NCBI RefSeq assembly: GCF_001625305.1 | Contig: NW_017803909.1 | Location: 2,545,638 to 2,609,637, forward strand | DNA from: Branchiostoma belcheri | Taxonomy: Eukaryota > Chordata > Leptocardii > Amphioxiformes > Branchiostomatidae | DNA length: 64,000 bases | Direction of reading: 5' to 3' | Shown: piece by piece, positions 1 to 11,436 of the stretch | How positions within the stretch are numbered: position 1 is the stretch's first letter | Layout of the letters: every line of letters starts with the position of its first letter | Translations under genes and position numbers: made by a program | Notes under the pieces: generated by a model | Databases searched by the model: none | Seen by the model: only the letters and a program-made list of their open reading frames with translations | What the model was told of the DNA's origin: nothing

Positions 1-6
1 ACTCGC

Positions 7-110
7 CTGGCCCCAGTGAAGGCCGATCCGTTACACGCGCCAAATGTGGAGGAGGCTACCGAAAACGGGATTAACCATGCCATCACTCCCAGGTATCTGT
101 TTCCCAGCGT
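7..110 (-). CDS. Alternative exon 7c of transporter paralog B (TM8 region), GC donor
   Basis: Third 104-bp copy, 111 bp downstream of 7b, ending six bases from the window edge. It reads [18 protein letters not shown], then [12 protein letters not shown]. The acceptor is TTTTTTACACCACAG. The donor is CCAG followed by GCGAGT, again a GC donor. It shares 26 of 34 amino acids with 7a, with 15 of those codons synonymously changed. Further copies could exist beyond the edge. Confidence 0.84.
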
Positions 111-3100
111 CTGTGGTGTAAAAAACAAAACAAGCAGAACAACTTGTACTCGCTTGCTGTGAAAGCTTTTAACTCTGCCTACTTGTGCCATGATGATATA
201 AATCGGTCGGACATGACTTGCCTGGATGCCGCAAAGCAAGACCCGTTACAGGCCCCGAAGGTAGAGCAGACCACGGCAAATGGGATAACCCACGACATCA
301 CGCCCAGGAACCTGTTACCGAGCGTCTGAACAACATCATCGGAGGGAGGGAAAATCAAACAGGTGCACAGATTAGTATGTACGCGCCTAGAGGATTGTGT
401 GGGATGGGTAGGAGAGGGTTGGTTTTCGTGGCATGGCTGACACACCCGTCTCACCTTCCCGACGTAAATATCGTCCCATTACAGGCGCCAAACGTCGAGC
501 AGGCGACGGAGAAGGGAATGATCCACTTCATGACGCCCAGCCATCTGTTTCCTAACGTCTGGCGGAGAAACAAGAGAGAAATGTCATAGTTATTATCATC
601 GTGACCGCCAGGTGGCGTCGCCGGTATGCGGGAATGAGGAGGCTGCCGCTGCTGTGCTGATGGTGGATGGATGGATGGACCAGGAAAGGAATGGATGCAT
701 GGATCATGGGTGGGTGAATGGGTGCATGGATTGATTGCTCGTTGCAATCAAACCTTGATCGCTGCCAGTGGACAATTTGAGAAATTGTAGTCAGTGATAT
801 GGAAAACAATGACATGCAAAAGCTTTGCGAGGTGGGAGAATAACAAGGCGGGCAGCGAAGCGTGAAAGGGTAGAGGTACGGGACATGACAGGAGACTAGA
901 AAAACAGGCCCTGCAGCACAACTTGGCTTTTTTTTTCAAATTAGAAAACTTAACACACTAACGTCTGTGCTAACTTAACCCTAACCCTCACTTTAACATG
1001 TTTTGTCCTGTTTTATGAACTGCAATGAAAAAGGACAGTTTGTTGTCTTGCAGGGCCTGATTTTTCCTGTGCCGGTAGCGAGGATATGGCGACGACATAT
1101 CAACATTTCTTATTCTGGACATAAAACAACATACAACAATAACTTGTGACACTACAGACAAGCGTGAGCGATACGAAATACTTTGACAGAGTGCAACAGA
1201 CCACACAAAGCCGAACAGATAAAATATAACGGTTTTTGGTCACGTATAATCTCACGAGATGATGAAACGAGATCTTCATCCTGCAACATAATACAGTATA
1301 GAAAACGTTCGTAAGAGTTGATTTGAGAAACGCACTCGGTATATAACTACTTAGAACTTTCATTATTTTTAACAATACATTGTTTATCTCCCGCAAACTT
1401 TATTTATGATAGAAGGTTTAAGTACTGGGAATTATTTTTTAGTTTAAGAAGTGTTTTTATATGTTGGATGCTGAGGATCTTACCACTGCGACAGCTCCTG
1501 ACGCCAGTAGCTCGGAGGGAGTCATGACGGAGAAGTAGGCGACGTTAGCGAGCACGTACAGGAGGGTGACTAACGGGATACTGATCATGATGGCCAGGGG
1601 AAGGTTTCTGTGAAGTAAAGAACCGTTGATCAATTCTGAACTACAAGTTTCTGTTCTGTGCATGTCTTTTCACTTTTCAACCAAACGATTTTAAAAATCT
1701 AATGTTTATTCAGGGAGCAGGGAAAAACATACCTGACAGGATTCTGGATTTCCTCTGTCACAAAGTTCAGGTTATTCCTGAAGAATGAAATAAAACAGAA
1801 TACATAGTCAGTGTACATACAATATTAAGCCTCTGAACAATATCTTATTCCTGCACAGCGGCGCACCAGAGGTAGCCACGCCTTTAAATACAATATTATT
1901 CCTGCAACGAAAGACTGTTTCAAATTCTCATTTTTCCCACGCTCGATACGAGAGTGGAACAGTTTACCTGCCCAGGCCGTACAGGCACAATCTGTGGAGG
2001 CCTTTCGGGCCTCTCTACTGTAAGGTCCACGCACCTCCCCCCGGCCCCCCCTCAGCGATACCCCTTACGGGGTTGTTAGAGGAAGAAGAAGAAGAAGAAG
2101 AAGAAGTACACGAAGCCAGGATAGAAAAAGGTGCGTTTATCAATGTAACCTTTATTCTTGTGTGGTCCTGCCTCTATAATGTCATGTATGTATGATTTTT
2201 TTTTCAATTATCAAATCCTACTATGAAAGAAAAGAAGAAAAACGAAACCATTTTTCCTACTCACCAGCCATCGTAAGCCCACAGTCCTTGGTAGAACGCC
2301 AGACCGACGTCAGAGATGGTGATGGTGTGTCCGGTCTGGAAGGCCTTCTCGGGAGTCAGCCACAGCGTGTTACCTGGTGCAAATGCGACAAAATTTGGTG
2401 AAGGAAAATAGTTCACGTGGGGTCGTGTGGCGCAGCCGGTAGCGCGTTCGGCTCACACCCCAGAGGCGGTGGGTTCGAACCCCACCCGTGTCACCGATCT
2501 TGTGCCCTTGGGAAAGGCACTTGACACGATTTCCTCACTTCACTCAGGTGTAAATGAGTACCTAGCTTCGGCAAGGGACGTCCCTCGGATAGGACGTAAA
2601 CTGGAGGTCCCGTGTTTGAGGAGAGCCTCACCTCGAGCACGTTAAAGATCCCACCACACCTTTCGAAAAAGAGTAGGGGCATGCCCCGGTGTGCGATGGT
2701 ACAGACACTACTGTATGGAGTTGGTGAATCACTTCAAATCACCCGGACAGAGGCCTGGCGACCTCCGTCTTGTATGAGCCACATGCATATGGTGATTCAC
2801 ATCATTCACCCGGACGGAGGCCTGGCGACCTCCGTCTGTATCGGCCAAATCTTGGAGAGGAGATAGGCGCCGCCAAGAATAAGCCTGAGGAGTCATCGTG
2901 ACAAGTCCAGACATGCTGCTGGCTGTCATGGTGCCCCGACGACCGTCAAGGTTATGGGACTTACATACATACATACATACAAAATAGTTCCCTTACTGTG
3001 ACATACGCGACTCTCAAACTGACGATATAGTGTGGTGTTATCTCGCTACTAGTCACCAAAACTTACAACAGAGCTCCAACCGACTCGGCCTTTATTGTGA

Positions 3101-6037
3101 GATTGTAAGGCGAGAGGAGTATGAAACATTTTATCTCTTGAATACATATCTAATTCATAAGAATGCCACTTAGGGATAAGACATGTCAATCTACCTTACC
3201 TATAGCCAAAGAGTAGATGCCGACACCAATGATGACCCCCAGGGCCAACACCTTGATAGCGGTGAAGAAGACTTGGATACGGGCGGCCACCTTCACACTT
3301 ATACAGTTCAGGGAGGTCACCAAGACTGTGTACAAAGTTCAGTAACACGTAAATGATTGCGCAGTACATGGTTTCAGACCAGTTCTGAGGCCCCGTTCCC
3401 ACTACTAGGATAAAATTGTCCGGATCGAGCCGAATTGATTCGCTTTGATCCGGCTTCGATCCGGCTCGATCCGGCTCAATGCAGGATGAAGCCTGAACAA
3501 CATCGAAAGCTTGCTGCGTCGCGTCCCAAGCTGCGACTGCATGGCCCGTTACTACTGTCAAAATCAAGGTCGACAGATAAAGGCGACGTTATCGCTACTC
3601 ATGTCGCTTTGTTCTTTGCTTTGCCTTTGAAACAAATCAATCACAATCAAGTAGGAAGAAGGAAGTACGAAAACAAGCTTTGAGAAGTGTTGTCAAGATT
3701 ACATAGTTTCTGGTACGTTCCCGTATCACAGGTAGGTGTTTACGACTTAACCCATGCCAGAAAAACGATTTCTGATCATGATGTATGCCACACGTGGTAC
3801 CCTGGTACAGGTGACTTGACAAACATCAGGAACCGCCCTTGTTGACTGTTACCTTGCCTATGGTGTCATTTAGGGCACAGGTTTGTACAGCCTGAGTCAT
3901 TATCTCGTTCACGGGACATGGGTCGAGACGTCAGCATTTTGCCATTGTGGTACAAGGCCACTAGCGCGCCAAAACCCACATTACTTTAATGTGTTATGGC
4001 CATACTCTTGCGCATCCTACCCATTTTGATGCAATGACAGAAATAGTGTAAAAATCCAACAATACACACATTAACTTATAAATCTTCCATAAAGCTCAGT
4101 TTCTTTGACTAGTGTTTTGGTTTGGTTTGGTTTGGTTTATTTAGATATCCATTAGTGAATACAATCACTAGTCTTCCTGGAGTCCACTAAAGTAATACAA
4201 AACTTATAACAACGGAATGTGCTAAAATTGTACAATAGAATTAACAGAAAATCTACGTGTAGACTAGCATAAACTGAACACGAAATCATAGTAATAATCA
4301 AAATGATAGAAATCCTTGCCCGGACTTACCGATACAGACAGCGGCTAGGAACTTGACCACAGCGTCGGGAACAACGCATGCCGGGTAAAATGGCTGTCCC
4401 ACATAGATGGCGAAGCTGAGAGCGATGGCGGACAGGGAGGACGGTTTGAGCAGGATGACGTTCGTCCACTGGAACAGGAAGGCCGGGATGGGACCGAAGG
4501 CCTTGAACAGGTAGGCATACTCTCCACCGGACTCTTTTATCATTGTTCCCAACTCGGCGTATGTTAGGGCTCCTGTTGGGAGTCAAAAATCAACATCACT
4601 GAACCTAGCGTATCTAAGGTATTAATATTTTCTATACATAAACTTTTATTACATTATTATAAACATCATGTGTTTAAAAGCAGTGGGAACAGACTAGGCT
4701 CCGTTTAGAGTAAAATTTTATTATGAATTTCTAGTTATGTGCTACAAAAAAGTGTTTAGTTTTCTTATAATCTTCAAGTTGCCCCCCATCCCCCTTATAA
4801 TCCATAGTGTCAACATGCTGTCTACGTGTTTTGTTTTGTTTTGAAAGATAGCCTTAAGGATTAATATATCACTACTTATCGAATGATATTCAGTCAATAC
4901 AATATAGCTGTGATCTGCAGTTTCATACGAGATTAGTCAATCAATACTCGACCCTTGTCTCTGACAGTGTTTGCTACAACATGCATGTTGATAACAGGCG
5001 AAGAACTGTGGCCACGCCTGGCCATGGTGTGTATAAAGCGCTGATAAGAAATAACTATAGGACAAAGGGGCAGCAAAGTTGATCATAAACTATGCGTGTA
5101 ACATGTTCGATGTATGCTTGACAGAATCCAATGAGACAGGCTAGACAATACTTCATATATGTGGTCCTTCGTAACATTTACAATGCTGTTCACCCACTGT
5201 TGCTTTATTGTTTACTCTCCATTGTAAATGCCTGAGTTGAGGACCAGGTGCTGTCTCAGTGTACCCCACGTCATTCCTGTGCAGTCCTGACATGTTTACT
5301 TCAGGTGACGGGCAATTAAGTCCATTCACTGACCGTTCAGATTGGCACAAAGCAGTACTAAAAGGAGACTCAATTTTGGCAAAAAAAATCAGTTTTCAAC
5401 ACCCCTCGGCAGGTGGTCTGAAATATCAGTTAACCTTGTAGGCCAGATTGAATTAGGAAGTAAACAGTAAATGAAAAAAGTAAATGAAAATTTAATCTCC
5501 AGAGTAAAGGGTCAACGAACTCAACTTAATAAGACCACCTGGCTTGAAAAGATTGCGTTACCTTTAGCCTAATTACATTCACTCTGTATTGTTAGCAAAA
5601 CGGGATGTTTTGTTCACCTTGCGCAGTGTAGTGTGCTAAAGATACAACTAGTGGGAGCTATAGGTACTGACAGACCGTGGAATACACATTTGCCTCGAAT
5701 GTTGACCTGGGAAGGTAGCAAACGTACAGTCAGAACGCTCAACTTGATTCTCACGACAAAACATATAAGGGAAAGTCTTACCCATCATTGAGATGACTCC
5801 ACAACCGGTCCAGACCAGCAGGCTAGGCCCGACTCCGCCGACCTCTCGTAACACGCCCTTCGGCGACACGAAGATTCCCGAACCGATCATGGTGCCGACG
5901 ATCAGCGCCACGCCGCTGAAGAGTCCGACCCGCTTCTTGAGTTGGACGGTCTCCACTCCGGGAGGCTCCTTAGCGGTGAGAGAGCCGTTCTGCTGGTCAG
6001 ACCCCCGGTGTTTCATCTCCATGTCTTCTGCGGACAT
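7..6037 (-). CDS. SLC7A9-like: SLC7A9-like (b(0,+)AT family) amino-acid transporter, paralog B, 3' end outside window
   Basis: Light subunit of a heteromeric amino-acid exchanger (APC/LeuT fold, plasma membrane). Exons, 5' to 3': 5782-6037, 4330-4572, 3200-3325, 2265-2373, 1733-1777, 1484-1607, then one of three alternative exons (455-558, 222-325, 7-110). All junctions keep frame and follow GT-AG, except two GC donors. The first six exons give exactly 301 codons. The start at 6037 gives a polar N-terminus before TM1. The unwound-TM1 motif GSGIF is at residues 52-56. Exon 2 has the conserved SGGEY segment and Cys151 in the TM3-TM4 loop, the position that bonds to SLC3 heavy chains in this family. 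Exon 4 ends in the TM6 motif GLWAYDGW. The C-terminal TM9-12 exons lie beyond position 1. Paralog A, 8.5 kb upstream on the same strand, shares most exon boundaries, so this is a tandem duplicate. Substrate range cannot be read from sequence. Confidence 0.93.
222..325 (-). CDS. Alternative exon 7b of transporter paralog B (TM8 region), GC donor
   Basis: Second 104-bp copy, 129 bp downstream of 7a. The reading frame is intact ([18 protein letters not shown], then [12 protein letters not shown]). The acceptor is GTTGTTCAG. The donor is CCAG followed by GCAAGT, a GC donor matching U1 at every other position; no competitive GT lies nearby in the right phase. It shares 24 of 34 complete codons' amino acids with 7a. 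Of those 24 codons, 13 differ only synonymously, so the copy is old and protein-constrained. Confidence 0.87.
455..558 (-). CDS. Alternative exon 7a of transporter paralog B (TM8 region)
   Basis: This 104-bp exon has a strong pyrimidine-rich acceptor (TTTCTCCGCCAG before 558) and a normal GT donor (GGAAG then GTGAGA). It reads [18 protein letters not shown] at its start and then [12 protein letters not shown]. It begins in phase 0, matching the end of exon 6, and ends in phase 2. It aligns without gaps to exon 8 of paralog A and to the two copies downstream. It is nearest to exon 6, with a 925-bp intron between them. Confidence 0.9.
655..735. repeat. GGATG-rich degenerate simple repeat
   Basis: Degenerate tandem GGAT/GGATG units lie in the intron between exons 6 and 7a of paralog B. 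No coding potential is evident. The rest of this 925-bp intron holds nothing I recognise. Confidence 0.55.
1853..2106 (+). mobile_element. 3' end of a non-LTR retrotransposon (reverse transcriptase C-terminus)
   Basis: The plus strand reads [12 protein letters not shown], then [18 protein letters not shown], and stops at 2021-2023. The FFPR...WNSLP...FR/K motif is the usual C-terminal end of CR1/L2-type reverse transcriptase ORFs. About 60 bp of 3' UTR follows, then a (GAA)n tail at 2082-2106. It lies in intron 4 of paralog B, antisense to the gene. It is a 5'-truncated dead copy. Confidence 0.75.
2415..2980 (+). mobile_element. Full-length tRNA-derived SINE with 10-bp target-site duplication
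   Basis: The tRNA-like head starts near 2421 with an A box (GTGGCGCAGCCGGTAGCGCG) and a B box (GGGTTCGAACCCC). It continues into the CTTGGGAAAGGCACTTGACA body seen in marine invertebrate SINEs and ends in a (TACA)n tail. AAAATAGTTC occurs exactly at 2405-2414 and again at 2981-2990, giving a perfect target-site duplication and fixing the element at 566 bp. Inside it, a segment (CACCCGGAC..GGCCTGGCGACCTCCGTCT) is repeated about 70 bp apart. It lies in intron 3 of paralog B, antisense to the gene. A relict of the same family is at 15284-15440. Confidence 0.88.
4113..4200 (-). repeat. Probable 3' tail of a non-LTR retrotransposon ending in (AAACC)n
   Basis: On the minus strand a short unique segment ends in CTAAATAAACC followed by AAACC units (GGTTT on the plus strand, 4113-4142). 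A terminal short tandem repeat next to a 3' UTR-like sequence is typical of CR1/RTE-type tails. No coding remnant was identified. It lies in intron 2 of paralog B. Confidence 0.4.
4573..5781 (-). other. Intron 1 of transporter paralog B
   Basis: Bounded by GGGTAAGAC at the donor and CCAACAG at the acceptor. It is AT-rich with no repeat or exon that I can support. Short open stretches inside it show no family resemblance. Confidence 0.7.
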
Positions 6038-6077
6038 CTTGTCGAGGCTCTGTGGCTCAAGCGATGTGGCTAGTTGT
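6038..6077 (-). other. 5' UTR segment of paralog B behind a splice acceptor
   Basis: Directly upstream of the start codon is TATTTTATTTCAG, a good acceptor ending at 6078. The start codon therefore probably sits in the second exon, with a non-coding first exon at higher coordinates. Paralog A has the same arrangement. The non-coding exon and promoter were not located. Confidence 0.55.
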
Positions 6078-9000
6078 CTGAAATAAAATACATAAAATTC
6101 AACAAAAACACTTTCAGATTCATTTCATGTACTGGCAATACTAACAGGTTTATGATCTACAGAAACGTTTAAGTAGGGACCCTAGATAGGTTGGATTTCT
6201 TACGTCACTTCTTTTTACTTTCAACTTTTGTATGTAGCTTTTGTAGGTATGACTCGGTAAACTAGCAAGTCAGGTGCCCTATCTATGCCATGGCTTTTGC
6301 TGTATATCGTTATAACTGAAGTCACTTCTTATTGCCTTGACCTTAGACAGTTTTACAACATCTTACTTCAAATTTGTGCAAATTGGGCTTCTTCTAGCGA
6401 AGGAAAGTGCAATTGTGCATAATGAGGATATAACTAAGTTATTCTAAAATGTTAATGAGTTTTTGCATTGCTCATCCGAACACAAAACTGGTAAAAACAA
6501 GTTTAGAGATCGGAGTAATTGCCGTTCCAGCGGATGGGTTTTGTTAGGGGATACGCCCTGTTGGCCCACAGCCCACCTCTGACTTTACCATGCCACTGTA
6601 ACACTCATTGATCCTAAACGAATACATAAACACAGCACCACATTCATAGCAAGCGAGCCAAGCGACCCAGTTCTGTAAATGGTAAACAGCATTTGACTGA
6701 TGGCTCTGGCGTGGAAACATCGCTGTGTGCGTTTTTGACATGTTGAATAGAAACTTTAACAGTGCTGCCAAGTCCCCAAACACTGTGAATTGGTCCGACT
6801 AACTGCAATGCGGGTGCGCCTGTCAAAAACGCATGTTCTGCGCTCGAGTTCAATCGATTGTTCACCGGTAAAAACCACATTACCACATATTTGTCAAGTT
6901 TTAGGGAAGACATATGTGGCGTAGAGTAAGTATGTATATCAGACAGTGTGCTGTCCGTCATCACGTACTTGTGTGGGCATTCGCTAGAAAGACTGCCCCT
7001 GAATGCGCTTAATTGTTGTCATGTCAGTACTATTTAGACAAACAGTAAACAAACACATGGTTTTGAAGTTGTCAATTTCTGGGGGTTATTATGCTCAATT
7101 ATCGTAGACATCCATGCATGTTGCCAAAACAACTTGTAATACCACAGACCAAATGAAGTGGTTAAAACTAATAAAGAGCAAATGTTTACATAACAGTACA
7201 GGGAAATACCACAAACAACTAATATGCAAGTAGGTTGAGACGTTTGAAGGTTTCCATATCTAGTTGTCGTGTAGAATTCTTTTTGTTAGGACGTAATGAA
7301 TGCATGGACCTTTTCGTGGTTGCCACGAACGGTCCGTTAGAATTATAGATGAACATGAAAATCTAGGTCAGTATCTTCATAAAATGTGCTTTTTAGAAAC
7401 AAATCAGTGGTCGTCGTGTGTGGATACTTATTGCGAGTTTGTCAACATTTATTCCAAATAACCTGATTCTAGGTAATTACTCTAACAAAGTTACGATGTA
7501 ATCACACGTACAAGACCTTCTTTGTGATTTCAACGCGCTTTTCAAGTGGTCAGCAGCTACCTGATTTATCTGTATTGGCAGTTTGGGGTCATACCAACCT
7601 GGTAGGCAAATAACCAACAAACTCAGAAACAGGTACCGAGTTGAGAAACACTTCATATTTCTAAACAGCCCTGGACTATCTGAAGTCCTTCCGTGTACAC
7701 CTCTAAATTTAATAGTTCTTGGGTAAACTAACGGTAAAACTGGCTGATGCAACGCGCACGATTATCACTTGAAACGTTTAGTCACAATGACATGGGAACT
7801 AACCCACTTGTTGAACATATCCGGTGGGCGTTCACGTGTTTATACGGCGTTTGTTTCACACTTGATACGCAGTTATTACGGATGCTCATATCAAGCAAAT
7901 ATATCTCAATCCATGATATGGTTAAATATGCAGGTGCTTAATGGTCCCGAAACAAAAGGCATTGAAATGACAGTGAATTATGATCGTGTAACAAAACGTG
8001 TGTACCTACATGTACGTAAGAGCGGGCTGCACCTGCGAGTGCTCAAGGTTCTGTATAAACATTGATAGCAGCAATAAAGGGCTTTACAATCGAGACCTTG
8101 GGTCTACGCCACCCTTTCATATGCTCTCTTTTCTTCGTGAAATCTTACGTAACTTGGAACAATGGGGAGGGAGGGTTGTTTTTAAGTGGTGAACTGCATC
8201 ACATGATGTCTCATCTTCGGATGTATGGTGATACTGACACATATACACTAGATCTGAGTCTACTACAATCACTCAACAGCTTAAGTCCATGTTGTCTCCC
8301 TTCTATATGCAAAACCATTGGCTAAGATCAAGGACGTTTGAAGCTCCTTGCTAAGATGTAGAGTTTCACACATAAGCAGCACTAATGCAACCGAACTAAT
8401 CTCTAAGCATATGTTTAGGACGTTTTTCTTGACACATATGGAGCGCTGTTTGTCAGAAAAAGAATATAAATGGTATGAAACGGTCCATCCCAATATTGGT
8501 TTGCTTCTTAGTAGAACTGCTGGATAATTTTGCACCATTTTGTGGCTGTGGGTTGTTTACATTCACCAATTGACGGTATCTGGTGCAGCATCAGAATTCT
8601 GAGTGTCATACAACAACCTTAATTGTGGTTAAATGAGGGACTATCTTTTTAACCTTTACATATAAGAGATGCTAAATTTTACCACAAAAAGTCTAACAAA
8701 TAGTAACAAAAATGTGTCAAAAATCAGGCCTTTGGTCTAAAGTTAATGACTAGTACTACTTGAAATGGTCTACAATACTGTTGCTATTGTACCATTTAGC
8801 ACCTGGCACGGTACGTGGATGATTGAACATAGCTACACTCCTCCAAAATATGGTTACCTGCTGGATTATTTGGTTGCCAGTCTGTGTTTGCTCTAACGAC
8901 GCCAGTACACCGGCTACTGCACTGTTGGACTTTGAACATATAACGTTTTACAATTGTGATAATCTTGTGAAATATACGTCAAATTTGTCATAAAAAGAGC

Positions 9001-11436
9001 GGAGGGGTAACCACTTTTTCTGTATTCTTGCGTACGGGCATAGAAAGCCGAGGAAGCACTGTGGCGGGGACCAAAACATTGACATAGAAACGCAGTACGG
9101 CGTATGCAACGTGGTAAACTTCTATCTACACATGTTTACGTGCTAAATGAAGCATTCCTAACGCCCAGTTTAGTAAAAAGTTAGCCATATAGTCTCTAAA
9201 ACAACGCTACAATACAAAACGACAGTCCTTACCATGCAAGGTGCTGCTTCCTATGACTGTGGCGCACTTTTTTTTACCGCGCCCTTCCCCGGTCATGTGT
9301 TCCGTTCTTGTCGATTAATTTATTTACCATGGGTGGTGCTATTTTGTCAGGTCGTGGAGGACTTTAGGTGACACACAGAGGTTGTAAAAGGGGTTAAGAA
9401 AACTCAACTAGGTTTAACATAACAGATTAGACTGGGTCTCAAAATGTGATTGATGGAACCTATAACTATCCTCCTACAGCGTCTTCGAATGTAGGGAAGA
9501 ATAGGATGAGAGATATTATATCAAAACAGTAACGATCAAAGGAAAACAATCGCGTCTCATGTACGGATATCCCCCTTGGTACCTTCCAGCACATGATGAA
9601 ATAACCTTAGTATAACCTCTTGTGTCGTAAGTCACCAATATGGTAAATAGCCGTGATATAGAATATTGCCTGTCTCGTCACTTTCTTATCAGATTCCTTT
9701 AATTTTTGTCGGACGTTTTGACGGTAGGTTTAAACTTTTACTGGCAAAGACTTGTGCTTTTTTTCATTATTTAGGGAACACTGCAGATGAACATGTTCAA
9801 CAGTCTAGTATACATGTTTAGAAGCTAGAATTCATTGTCCGATCCTGTAACCATTCGTACCCCATCTGTGTAAGAAAGTGTAGCGAAGTTTTTGTATCAA
9901 CCTGCAACCTGCAACGCCCATTGCCGCGCATTTCCGTCATCGACACGTTACAAAAGTTGATAAGTCACATATTAACCCTGCTATTATGCAAGAGGGCTTT
10001 GTTACGATGTTTACATCCGCCGCGGGTTGACTTTTCTCCGTCATGTAGTGTTTGCCATGCGGTCGGGAAGCTGATGCAATTTGCGGCCAATGCCGACACC
10101 GTCTACCGCACAGGTGGGCCTGACGCAACGTACTGAGCACGTCCTGAATGTCACGGGCGCGCAGTGCAGCTACACTTTGTTTGTTGAGCTTTACTACTCT
10201 TCATCAAGCAGATCGAGGTTTGGGTCTTGGGTTATTTTGTGCCTGTTTTTAGGCTTTTTTTATCGGGGTTTGTTTTTTGCACTGGAATTTTTTTTTTTTC
10301 ATTTTTTTCAGTACCCAATCCTCTGCTTGGTCGGAGAGTAGAGCTTTACGAGGTTTCTGTCGGTAAAGAGTTGGTAGACTGAAACCCCGTAAAGCTCTAC
10401 TCTCCCAAAAGAGGTTTGGGTATTGAAAAAAAAATGAGGAAAAAAAATCCAGTGCAAAAAACAAACCCCGATAAAAAAACCTAAAAACACGCCCCAAAAT
10501 AACCCAAAACCCAAACCTTGATCTACTTGGAGAGTACAAAAGCTCAACAAACAAAGTGTAGCTGCACTGCGCGCCCGTGACATTCAGGATGTGTTCAGCA
10601 CGTTACGTAAGGCGCACCTGTACAGCAGAAGGTGTCGGCATTGGCCGCCGAAAAATGCATCAGCTTTCCGACCGCATGGCAAACACAATTTCAATCGAAC
10701 TTTTCAGGTAGAATTATTCGTCGTAAAATTCTGTCTGAATCTATGATTAGTTCTCCAAATAAAAAGGGTACCATAGGCGTTTGAACAGTGTTTAATTAGA
10801 AACGTATACGTGCTAAAAGACCATTCCAAACTTTAAAAATACCTGAATTGGACAACGTAATGCCACTTTAAAAGTTTCCCCTTGAACGGAGAAACAGGAG
10901 AGAAATGATCATCAGAAGATCTTCCTGTTTTAGTTGGTATTGAAACTTTAGCATGAGGAAAACCTATCGATTGTATACGGATTGTGAAAATACTTGCGCA
11001 TGTCATGATTAAATATCACTAGCCCTTTTGCGGTTAAAATATTGGTGAGAGCAAACATAATTTCATAAAACCGTGAATTTTTGTCAAATTATTCCTAACA
11101 CGTGCGTGGCGACCAGTGAACAATAGTGTTATGTACAAACATAAATTTACGATACCTCTTATCCCGGCTACGGTCGCGCACTTGCACACCCAGGTTGTCA
11201 CTACAGTTTGTCCATGGAGTGTGCGTATTCTAATGTAATAAGTAACTCACCAAGATCACCAACTGTTATATCGAACACTCAAAAGCAACAATCATCACGG
11301 CAAACACTTGGCTGAAGTGAGCAAAATTATTACCTACAAATCTGTAAGACATAACAAAAAGAAAAGCTCCCTGCATCGCATTGACCCCCGCGGGGGATAT
11401 GAAACACTGTAATATAGTGTTATATTCTTCCAATCA
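6078..11436. other. Intergenic region upstream of paralog B
   Basis: No coding region is supported. It should contain the unlocated non-coding first exon and promoter of paralog B. It also includes the large palindrome at 10048-10686 and the 3' flank of the secreted-protein gene. No TATA box, CpG-rich block or conserved exon could be singled out between 6.1 and 10.0 kb. Confidence 0.6.
10048..10686. repeat. Large near-perfect palindrome (about 310-bp arms, 23-bp spacer)
   Basis: The left arm (10048-10357) is matched in reverse complement by the right arm (10381-10686). Anchors are TTTGCCATGCGGTCGG with CCGACCGCATGGCAAA at the ends, and GAGAGTAGAGCTTTACG with CGTAAAGCTCTACTCTC at the centre. 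The spacer is 10358-10380. Short open stretches on both strands are by-products of the symmetry. Poly-T/A runs sit mid-arm. It resembles a foldback element; no clear target-site duplication was seen. A diverged partial match to one arm is at 34555-34640. Confidence 0.85.

Noticed and set aside
2421-2495. Functional tRNA gene
   Set aside because: A and B boxes are present but the anticodon arm does not fold cleanly, and the sequence continues into a SINE body with target-site duplication.
3375-3480. GATCCGGCT-rich tract resembling a transposon end (GGCCCCGTTCCCACTA)
   Set aside because: No matching opposite terminus or target-site duplication was found, so it was not called as an element.
10081-10583. 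Mirror-image open frames with hydrophobic Phe-rich sequence
   Set aside because: Produced by poly-T/A runs in the two arms of the palindrome; the same peptide appears on opposite strands.
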